Source: Planctomycetota bacterium
GTDB taxonomy: Bacteria; Planctomycetota; UBA8742; UBA2392
Direction of reading: 5' to 3'
DNA length: 64,000 bases
Assembly: GCA_016712285.1 (NCBI GenBank)
Contig: JADJRK010000001.1
Location: forward strand, 310,001 to 374,000
Shown piece by piece: positions 58,494 to 64,000 of the stretch. Numbering within the stretch: the stretch's first letter is position 1; every line of letters begins with the position of its first letter. A program made the translations under genes and the position numbers. The notes below the pieces were generated by a model. The model did not search any database and had not been told where the DNA came from. It was given only the letters and a program-made list of their open reading frames with translations.

Positions 58494-60251
58494 CTATGCC
58501 GCCGCTGTTTCCACAGTGCGTGGCTCCTTGTGCAGCGCGACCACCGCGTCGTGGGTGCTCAGGAATACTCGGCCTGGTGCCAGGTGCTTTTCGAACTCTA
58601 CCTTCTGAAGCCGGTCCATCACCGGGCCCTTGATCTCGGCGCAGTGCAGCGTTACGCCCGCGTCGCGCAGCCGTCTGATCAGCGCCTCAACTGACTCCAG
58701 CGCGCTGCTGTCGATCTCGCTGACCGAGCTGCAGATCAGCACAAGGTGCTTCAAGTCAGGCTCGCGCAGGACCATCGCCAGCAGCCGGTCTTCCAGAAAG
58801 CGCGTGTTGGCAAAAAACAGGTTCTCGTCCACCCGCACCAGCAGCAGGCCGGGGTACGTCGTCACTTTGTGGCGCAGCACGTTCCGGAAGCTCTCGCTTT
58901 CGCCGACACGCCCAACAATCGCGATGTGCGGGCGGCTGCTGCGCCACAGGTACAGGAGCAGCGAAGCACCCACGCCGACCGCGACACCCAGCTCAACGCC
59001 GATGCCCAAGACCGCGGCGATTGTCAGCGCCATCAGCGCGCCATCCAGCCGGCTGTAACGCCACAGCCGGGCGACTTCACCAAAATTGACCAAGCCCGAC
59101 ACGGCGACAATCACCGTGGCGGCCAGTACCACCTGCGGCAGGCTGGCAAACATCGGCGCCAGGAACAGCGTCACCAGTGCGATCAACACGGCTGTGATCA
59201 TGCTCGCCAGGCCGGTTTGCGCGCCGGCGTCAAAGTTGACCACGCTGCGTGAAAACCCGCCCGTGACCGGCATGCCGCTGGTGAAACCGGCTGCGATGTT
59301 TGCGGCACCCAGCGCGACAAGTTCCTGGTCAGGGTCGATGACCTGGCGGCGGCGCGCGCCCAGCGAGCGGCCGACGGACACGCTTTCGACATATCCGACC
59401 AGCACGATGATCAGGGCCGCGGGCAGCAGTGCGTTCAGGATCGGCAGATCCAGCGAAGGCAGCGAGAACCCGGGCAGGCCGGACGGGAACTCGCCGACCA
59501 CCGCCACACCCCACGCGGTGTCCGCATGGGCAAGCCAGACCAGCGCCATGCCGGCAAGCACAAGCACCGCGGGGCCGGTGCGTGCGAGCGTCTGGGCCAA
59601 GGCCTTGCTAAGGCCCAGCTTCTCCAGCAGCTTTCGAAAGGGCATGCGGAAGAACAGCAGCACAGCCACGGCGCCAATGCCGATCAACAGCGTTGCGATG
59701 TTGGTGCCGCCCAACGCCTGCGCCAAGTTGACCGCGGCTTCGTACGGCAGGTGGCCCGATGTGGCGGTCACACCCAGCATGTGCTTGAGCTGGCTCAGGA
59801 TGATCAGCAGGCTTGAGCCGGTAATGAAGCCGGCGACGACCGGGTGTGACAGCAGGCTGGCGATGAATCCGCCGCGTACCAGGCCGACCACGAGCTGCAC
59901 CACGCCGGTCATCAACGCCAGCAGAATCGCCAGCTGCACGTACTGCTCGCTGCCCGGTGCTGCGAGCGGGGTCAACGCGCTGGCGGTCAGCAGGCTGACC
60001 ACGGCCACAGGGCCGACACTCAGCGTGCGGCTTGTGCCTAACAGTCCGTAAATGAACAGCGGGGCAATGCTGGCATACAGGCCGTATTCGGGCGGCAAGC
60101 CGGCCAGCATGGCGTAGGCCAGGCTCTGCGGGATCAGCATGATCGTGACGATCACGCCGGCGAGCAGGTCGCCGGGCAGGTCCGCGCGCCGATAGCGGAA
60201 CAGCCAGTCGGTGAACGGCAGCAGCTTGCGAATGGGCCCGTTGCCGGACAT
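58494..60251 (-). CDS. SulP-family anion transporter with STAS domain
   Basis: Inner-membrane transporter of 585 residues. Residues 20-430 hold about 12-14 helices with the SulP signature (GVIVTIMLIPQSLAYAMLAGLPPEYGLYASI, HPVVAGFITGSSLLI, GFSRSVVNFDAGAQTGLAS). The C-terminal STAS domain is at about 455-560 (VDENLFFANTRFLEDRLL, CSSVSEIDSSALESVEAL). The substrate may be sulfate, sulfite, bicarbonate or a dicarboxylate. The ATG shares its A with the TAA of arsR, so the regulator and transporter are co-transcribed beside a divergent persulfide dioxygenase, which favours a sulfur oxyanion. Confidence 0.9.
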   Translation of the reverse strand: MSGNGPIRKLLPFTDWLFRYRRADLPGDLLAGVIVTIMLIPQSLAYAMLAGLPPEYGLYASIAPLFIYGLLGTSRTLSVGPVAVVSLLTASALTPLAAPGSEQYVQLAILLALMTGVVQLVVGLVRGGFIASLLSHPVVAGFITGSSLLIILSQLKHMLGVTATSGHLPYEAAVNLAQALGGTNIATLLIGIGAVAVLLFFRMPFRKLLEKLGLSKALAQTLARTGPAVLVLAGMALVWLAHADTAWGVAVVGEFPSGLPGFSLPSLDLPILNALLPAALIIVLVGYVESVSVGRSLGARRRQVIDPDQELVALGAANIAAGFTSGMPVTGGFSRSVVNFDAGAQTGLASMITAVLIALVTLFLAPMFASLPQVVLAATVIVAVSGLVNFGEVARLWRYSRLDGALMALTIAAVLGIGVELGVAVGVGASLLLYLWRSSRPHIAIVGRVGESESFRNVLRHKVTTYPGLLLVRVDENLFFANTRFLEDRLLAMVLREPDLKHLVLICSSVSEIDSSALESVEALIRRLRDAGVTLHCAEIKGPVMDRLQKVEFEKHLAPGRVFLSTHDAVVALHKEPRTVETAAA

Positions 60252-60586
60252 TACGCGATTTCCCGAAGTTGGTTGCCCAGTTTGCGGGCGATGCTGGCGC
60301 ACATCAGGTCACACAGCTGGTGCACACTTTCGTCGGTGATGCTGTAGACGGCAAACAACCCGTCGCGTCGGCGTGACACAAACCCTGCATCGGCGAGCAT
60401 CGACAGGTGCTTGCTGGTGTTGGCCTGGGACAGGCCGGTCTGCTCGACGATTTCATTGACGTTCAGGTCGTGCTGCATCAGCGCGTTCAGGATGGCAAGG
60501 CGGGCGGGCTCGCCCAAGATCTTGAAGCGTGTGGCGACCATGGACAGGGCGGCGGGTGTCATGGGTTTGGGTTTTCGGCGTCTCAT
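60251..60586 (-). CDS. ArsR/SmtB-family transcriptional regulator
   Basis: Winged-helix repressor of 111 residues. The recognition helix is QTGLSQANTSKHLSMLADAGFVSRRRDG. The C-terminal helix contains HQLCDLMCASI with two cysteines near 92 and 96. Members such as BigR/SqrR sense persulfide through cysteine pairs and control sulfide-detoxification genes. AAGGAG precedes ATG 60586. It is divergent from a persulfide dioxygenase-rhodanese gene with AT-rich repeats between, and coupled to SulP, so a sulfur-sensing role is plausible but metal or other stress sensing is not excluded. Confidence 0.85.
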   Translation of the reverse strand: MRRRKPKPMTPAALSMVATRFKILGEPARLAILNALMQHDLNVNEIVEQTGLSQANTSKHLSMLADAGFVSRRRDGLFAVYSITDESVHQLCDLMCASIARKLGNQLREIA

Positions 60587-60596
60587 GTGCGGCTCC

Positions 60597-60660
60597 TTGC
60601 CAATATAACGATCATAACTATATAACTATGCCGGAATATATCCATGTGCCCGGCTGTTGA
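60597..60660 (+). promoter_or_regulatory. Promoter and AT-rich operator region of the ArsR-persulfide dioxygenase divergent unit
   Basis: TTGCCA (60597-60602), 18 bases, TATAAC (60621-60626) reads as a plus-strand sigma70 promoter. The ATATAAC repeats (60603-60609, 60620-60626) and ATATAT nearby are much more AT-rich than the surroundings, as in ArsR operators. AAGGAGA precedes the dioxygenase ATG at 60697. Confidence 0.5.
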
Positions 60661-60696
60661 TATGCCATTACGGTAGCACACCCAAAAGGAGAGAAC

Positions 60697-62004
60697 ATGT
60701 CGCGCACCGCAACCAAGCCGTTTATCCACCAGATGAAGAAGCAGGGCGAGGGATGCCTCGGCTACGTCATTGCTGACCCGGAAACCCGCCAGGCTGTCAT
60801 TATTGACCCCCGCAACGACCAGGTGGACGAGTACCAGGACCTGCTGAAGAAAGAAGGCCTTAAGCTGGCGCTGGTCATCGACACCCACACCCACGCCGAC
60901 CACCTGTCCGGCGCCGCCGAGCTCAAGCGCCGCACCGGCGTAGCCTACGGCATGCTGGAAGGCACGCTGGTCAAGACCGCCGACCGGGCTTTGCACGACG
61001 GCGAGAAGATCCGGCTTGGCGAGCTGGAGCTGGATGTCATCGCCAGCCCCGGCCACACACCGGACTCGCTGAGCATTCACCTGGACGGAAACCTGTTTAC
61101 CGGCGACACCATGCTGATCGGCGGCTCAGGCCGGACCGACTTCATGGGCGGCGACCCCGGCGAGTTGTTCGACAGCTTTCAGAAGTTCGCGCAGTTCGAC
61201 GACCACGCCATCGTATGGCCCGGCCACGACTACCAGGGCCGCAGCCACAGCACGCTCGGCAAAGAACGGTCCCACAACATGATTTTCACGGCAGGCGGTC
61301 GCGAAGCCGTTGTGGAAAAGCTGTCTGTGCGCGGCCCGCTGCCGCAGGGCATGGCCGAGATCCTGACCTTCAACCGCAAGGGCAGCGCCCCGGGCGCGCA
61401 CATCGACTGCGCCACCGTGTACGGCATGCTCAAGGACGACCCGCACGCGGTGCAAATTGTGGACGTGCGCTCGCCCATGGAAGTCAGCGGCGAAGCGATC
61501 GACGGCGCATGGAACATCCCGCTGGAAGAGCTGGAAGACCGCATTCACGAACTGGCAAAGGCCAAGGGCACGGTCATCCTGAACTGCCAGACAGGTAACC
61601 GGGCTCTGATGGCTGCGCAGATTCTTGAGCGGCGCAAATTCAGCAACTTCAAGATCATGGACGGCGGCATGAAGGGCTGGATCAAAGCCGCCCTGCCGTA
61701 CCAGAAGGGCAAGAAAGTATTGCCGGTGATGCGGCAGGTGCAGCTCGGCGCCGGCTTGCTGGTGCTGGTCGGCATGGCGCTGGGGACGTTCGTCAATCCG
61801 TGGTTCTACGCGCTCAGTGCGTTTGTGGGCGCGGGCCTCACGCTTGCAGGCAGCACCGGGTTTTGCGGCATGGCGACGATCCTGCTGCGCATGCCCTGGA
61901 ACAAAGTCGCCCCGACACCAGGCGGCGGCACCAGCGGCGGATGCAGCGTAGGCGGCGCAGCCAGCGGGTGCAGCACTGGCGGCGGTTGCAGTGTGGGTGG
62001 CTGA
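60697..62004 (+). CDS. Persulfide dioxygenase (ETHE1/Blh-like) fused to rhodanese, membrane and Cys-Gly tail
   Basis: Sulfide-oxidation protein of 435 residues. Residues 1-235 are a metallo-beta-lactamase fold with THTHADHLSGA, SPGHTPDSLSIHLDG, GDTMLIGGSGRTDF and WPGHDYQGR, the iron ligands of persulfide dioxygenase. Residues 240-345 are a rhodanese domain with the catalytic Cys in LNCQTGNRA. Residues 350-405 carry DUF2892-like hydrophobic segments. The end is GGTSGGCSVGG, ASGCSTGGGCSVGG, three cysteines in glycine-rich repeats. The likely path is persulfide to sulfite plus sulfur transfer at the inner membrane. It is divergent from arsR and followed by a strong hairpin. Confidence 0.88.
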   Translation: MSRTATKPFIHQMKKQGEGCLGYVIADPETRQAVIIDPRNDQVDEYQDLLKKEGLKLALVIDTHTHADHLSGAAELKRRTGVAYGMLEGTLVKTADRALHDGEKIRLGELELDVIASPGHTPDSLSIHLDGNLFTGDTMLIGGSGRTDFMGGDPGELFDSFQKFAQFDDHAIVWPGHDYQGRSHSTLGKERSHNMIFTAGGREAVVEKLSVRGPLPQGMAEILTFNRKGSAPGAHIDCATVYGMLKDDPHAVQIVDVRSPMEVSGEAIDGAWNIPLEELEDRIHELAKAKGTVILNCQTGNRALMAAQILERRKFSNFKIMDGGMKGWIKAALPYQKGKKVLPVMRQVQLGAGLLVLVGMALGTFVNPWFYALSAFVGAGLTLAGSTGFCGMATILLRMPWNKVAPTPGGGTSGGCSVGGAASGCSTGGGCSVGG

Positions 62005-62032
62005 AGTGAGGGCCGATCTGTCGAAGCCAGGA

Positions 62033-62066
62033 AAGCCAAACCTCGCCTCGCGGCGAGGTTTGGCTT
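62033..62066 (+). terminator. Strong 15-bp hairpin after the persulfide dioxygenase gene
   Basis: AAGCCAAACCTCGCC (62033-62047), loop TCGC, GGCGAGGTTTGGCTT (62052-62066), a perfect 15-bp stem starting about 30 bases after the stop codon. No U-tract follows, but the stem is very stable and is placed where a terminator is expected. Confidence 0.6.
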
Positions 62067-62167
62067 GCGGCAGCTCTATCTGCGCCACTTGCGGATCAGC
62101 GTTGACAGCTCATGTTTGCCCACAACTATCTTGCCAGGCGTTTGAGGACTGAGCCGTAGCGGGCGGG

Positions 62168-62341
62168 TTAGTTCAGGTTGATGCCGCGATCGGCGATTTT
62201 CTCGAGGATCAGCTTGCCGTCCTCGATGCGAATTTCGACTGCGTCGCCGATCTTCATGCCCAGGCGCTCAAGCAAATCACGCGGCAGGGGCGCGTAGCCC
62301 TCGTCGCCAATCTGCTCGATTTTCAGCACAACCGTCTGCAT
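62168..62341 (-). CDS. AbrB/MazE-type SpoVT-AbrB-domain protein
   Basis: Protein of 57 residues starting MQTVVLKIEQIGDEGYAPLP at 62341. The SpoVT-AbrB swapped-hairpin domain is complete: KIEQIGDEGYAPLPRDLLERLGMKIGDAVEI and DGKLILEK. Such proteins are DNA-binding antitoxins (MazE/VapB) or transition regulators. No toxin gene is adjacent on either side; the ROK kinase is on the other strand. End coordinate may be off by a base or two. Confidence 0.75.
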   Translation of the reverse strand: MQTVVLKIEQIGDEGYAPLPRDLLERLGMKIGDAVEIRIEDGKLILEKIADRGINLN

Positions 62342-62473
62342 CGTTGCCTCTGCGGTGAAACGCCTGGCAGTTGCACTTCGCCGGGCGTGTTGTCCCCTGA
62401 GCTAAGTCTTGGCTAGACTGCTTTCCTTTCGTTGAGATTGCGTCAATCTCAAACTACATTTCTGTGCAATTGC

Positions 62474-63340
62474 ATGCTGATCGGCGTGGACTGGGGTGGA
62501 ACGCACATCAAAGCCGCCATCGTGGATGGCGCGAACGTGCGCGCCCACGCCACCGCCGACACCCATGCCGCCTCGGCGCTCGACGACATCGCGGCCTTGG
62601 TAAAGCAACTGGCGCCCGCACCCGCGCAGGTCGGCGTTGCCATACCGGGCGAGGTGCGCGACGACGGCCGCTGCTGGCGGCTGCCGAACGTGCCCGGTTT
62701 CGAGAACGTGAACATCGGCACGGAGTTGCAGCGACGCATCGGGTGCCCCGTCGCCGTCGAGAATGACGCAACCGCAGCCGCACTGGCCGAGCGCCTGTTC
62801 GGCTGGGGCAACAAGTACAAAAGCTTCCTGCTGGTGACACTGGGCACGGGTGTGGGGGGCGGGCTCGTGCTGGATGGCAGCCTGCGGCGAGGGGCCGGCG
62901 GCTTTGCCGGCGAAATCGGGCACGTGCTGGTCAACAGTTCGCCCGACGCGTGGCTGTGCGGTTGCGGCCGCGCCGGATGCATGGAGGCGTATGCCGGCAA
63001 GGCGGGCCTGCTGCGCAAGTACGCAGAGCTCGCGCCACCGCTGAGTTCAGTTAAAGAAATTGCGGATGTCGGCGGCCCAGCCGCAGAAGAAGTCTGGCAG
63101 CAGATGGGCGACGCGCTGGGCAAGGGGCTGGCGAGCATCAACAACACGCTCGACCTTGATGCAATCGTGTTTAGCGGCGGCATCAGCAACAGCCTGAACC
63201 TGATCGAGGGCCACGTGCGCAGGGCGCTGGCAGAGCGCGCGTTTGCGCCGCCCTTGTCACAAATCCCGCTGCTGATCAGCCAACTCGGCGAGCACGCGGG
63301 TGTGATCGGCGCCGCGCACCTGCCGACTAGTCCTTCTTGA
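62474..63340 (+). CDS. ROK-family sugar kinase (glucokinase-like)
   Basis: Sugar kinase of 288 residues: MLIGVDWGGTHIKAAIVDG at the N-terminus is the ATP-binding phosphate-1 motif, VENDATAAALAE holds the catalytic Asp region, TLGTGVGGGLVL the phosphate-2 motif, and LCGCGRAGCMEAYAG the zinc-binding CxCGxxGCxE of ROK enzymes. ATG 62474 is preferred over ATG 62432 as the fold begins there. It has no repressor helix-turn-helix, so it is a kinase. Sugar specificity is unknown. It overlaps the last 14 bases of the convergent SRPBCC gene. Confidence 0.93.
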   Translation: MLIGVDWGGTHIKAAIVDGANVRAHATADTHAASALDDIAALVKQLAPAPAQVGVAIPGEVRDDGRCWRLPNVPGFENVNIGTELQRRIGCPVAVENDATAAALAERLFGWGNKYKSFLLVTLGTGVGGGLVLDGSLRRGAGGFAGEIGHVLVNSSPDAWLCGCGRAGCMEAYAGKAGLLRKYAELAPPLSSVKEIADVGGPAAEEVWQQMGDALGKGLASINNTLDLDAIVFSGGISNSLNLIEGHVRRALAERAFAPPLSQIPLLISQLGEHAGVIGAAHLPTSPS

Positions 63341-64000
63341 GCGACTTCAACTTGGTGCAGAACCACTCCCAGCCCTGGTGGAGACTCTGGCGGTTGGCCT
63401 GGTCGTCGTTGGCGACATCGAACTTGCCGTGCGTGATCTTAAGCCGCACGCCGCCCTTGATCGCCTCGAACTCAATCTCGACGTTCAAGACCTGTTCAGC
63501 CGGTTCATAGGACCAGTGCCAGGTATAGCCGAGCTTCTTGTTGGCTTCCCAGTGCGTGATCTTGCCCTGCAACTCGTACACGTACTTGCCTTCGTTCTTG
63601 GGGTCAGGCCAGCGCAGTTCGTATTTGTCGCCGACCTTGGTGCCGATTTCAGACTCCGGCGCCCACCACTTGGCCTGGCCTTCAGTCGTGGTCCACAACT
63701 TCCACATCTCATCCAGGTCAAACCCGGGAAGGTTACCCGACAGCACGAGGCGCGACTTGTCGTCCGGCTCGAGCTGGTCCAGCGTCGGCGGCTTGGGGCT
63801 GAACAGGTGCTTCGTGCTTTCGCGGTGCAGCTTCATCAGGTTGTTGGTGCCCCAGTCGATCTGCACGATCTCGTGCTTTTCGTTCACCCAGACCGGCAAC
63901 TTGCTGCCGTTGGCGCGCGTGATGTCGATGCGCCAGGCGCTGGTCTCGCCTTCTGCCAGTTTCACTTTCTCTTCGCCCGTGACGGTGAACGTGGTTTCGC
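63327..64000 (-). CDS. SRPBCC (AHSA1/START-like) domain protein, 5' end cut by window edge
   Basis: About 224 codons are visible; the frame runs out of the window at 64000 with ETTFTVTGEEKV. The C-terminal 150 residues form an SRPBCC-like pattern: FDLDEMWKLWTTTEGQAKWWAPESEIGTKVGDKYELRW and VLNVEIEFEAIKGGVRLKITHG, ending HQGWEWFCTKLKSLKKD, the activator of Hsp90 ATPase 1-like type. The visible N-terminal part (INITRANGSKLPVWVNEKHEIVQIDWG-like) suggests a further exported or ligand-binding segment. The function is unknown. Confidence 0.75.
   Translation of the reverse strand, partial: ETTFTVTGEEKVKLAEGETSAWRIDITRANGSKLPVWVNEKHEIVQIDWGTNNLMKLHRESTKHLFSPKPPTLDQLEPDDKSRLVLSGNLPGFDLDEMWKLWTTTEGQAKWWAPESEIGTKVGDKYELRWPDPKNEGKYVYELQGKITHWEANKKLGYTWHWSYEPAEQVLNVEIEFEAIKGGVRLKITHGKFDVANDDQANRQSLHQGWEWFCTKLKSLKKD

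Noticed and set aside
62168..62341. Toxin-antitoxin pair with the AbrB-type protein as antitoxin
   Set aside because: No PIN, MazF or other toxin frame lies next to it on the same strand.
1..64000. Reassigned TGA codon (TGA = Trp or Gly) in this organism
   Set aside because: Many genes here end at TGA in the right place (aconitase neighbours, sulfatase, TatC, RsmH), so TGA is a normal stop.

Overview
The window is a GC-rich, gene-dense bacterial chromosome segment. It carries outer-membrane-type beta-barrels, lipoproteins, KdsC and Tat/RseP machinery, so the cell has two membranes. Hopanoid-type genes, a PurS-PurL fusion, an rsmH gene outside any division cluster, an alkaline-phosphatase-superfamily 'sulfatase', very large regulatory-like-domain proteins and many TPR or Cys-Gly-tailed proteins suggest Planctomycetota or a close relative. 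That assignment is inference: there is no rRNA or other marker. No tRNA, rRNA, CRISPR array, phage or intact insertion sequence was recognised. Most genes look chromosomal and housekeeping.

Layout. 1-6.5 kb (minus strand): TldD fragment, a giant repeat-domain membrane-anchored protein, TyrRS, a Lys/Ala/Pro-rich histone-like protein. 6.9-11.4 kb: mutL, tatD, a TPR lipoprotein and a periplasmic-binding-like protein. 11.4-17.7 kb: an MMPL transporter (HpnN-like) divergent from an HpnA-like epimerase, then an acyltransferase/AMP-ligase. 17.7-26.8 kb: MtfA-like peptidase, aconitase, TPR protein, PurSL, a cysteine-less aconitase-fold protein, a lipoprotein. 26.9-31.5 kb: a minus-strand run of beta-oxidation-type enzymes, VOC protein, monooxygenase, quinone reductase and UppS. 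31.5-35.2 kb: GNAT and a two-component pair whose receiver is fused to a flavin oxidoreductase. 35.2-39.6 kb: exported proteins. 39.7-46 kb: M20 hydrolase, RsmH, a DUF692 pair, a soluble-adenylyl-cyclase-like ATPase. 46.2-54 kb (plus strand): RseP, sulfatase-like protein, TIM-barrel isomerase, small acidic protein, TatC, KdsC. 54-58.5 kb: a nested palindrome, a surface protein and a three-gene redox operon. 58.5-62 kb: sulfur locus (SulP, ArsR, persulfide dioxygenase-rhodanese). 62-64 kb: AbrB-type protein, ROK kinase, SRPBCC fragment.

The most notable feature is the operon DUF4266 - DUF3570 - [thioredoxin-like + ApbE]. The third gene is split by an in-frame TGA exactly where the first active-site cysteine of a thioredoxin W-C-x-x-C motif should be (W-TGA-Q-A-C). 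A perfect 6-bp stem with a GGT loop sits 20 nt after the TGA, with its loop 26 nt downstream, matching a bacterial SECIS element. I read it as one 463-residue selenolipoprotein with a U-x-x-C thioredoxin domain fused to an FMN transferase.

Other unusual items are: a TatC with a domain of about 155 residues in its first periplasmic loop; a REC/redoxin-like/TrxR-like fusion with the redox cysteines missing; an orphan DUF692 pair; two nested palindromic elements of the same architecture; an aconitase-like paralogue without Fe-S ligands; a Cys-Gly-rich tail on a persulfide dioxygenase; and a barrel protein whose likely signal peptide contains a TGA codon.
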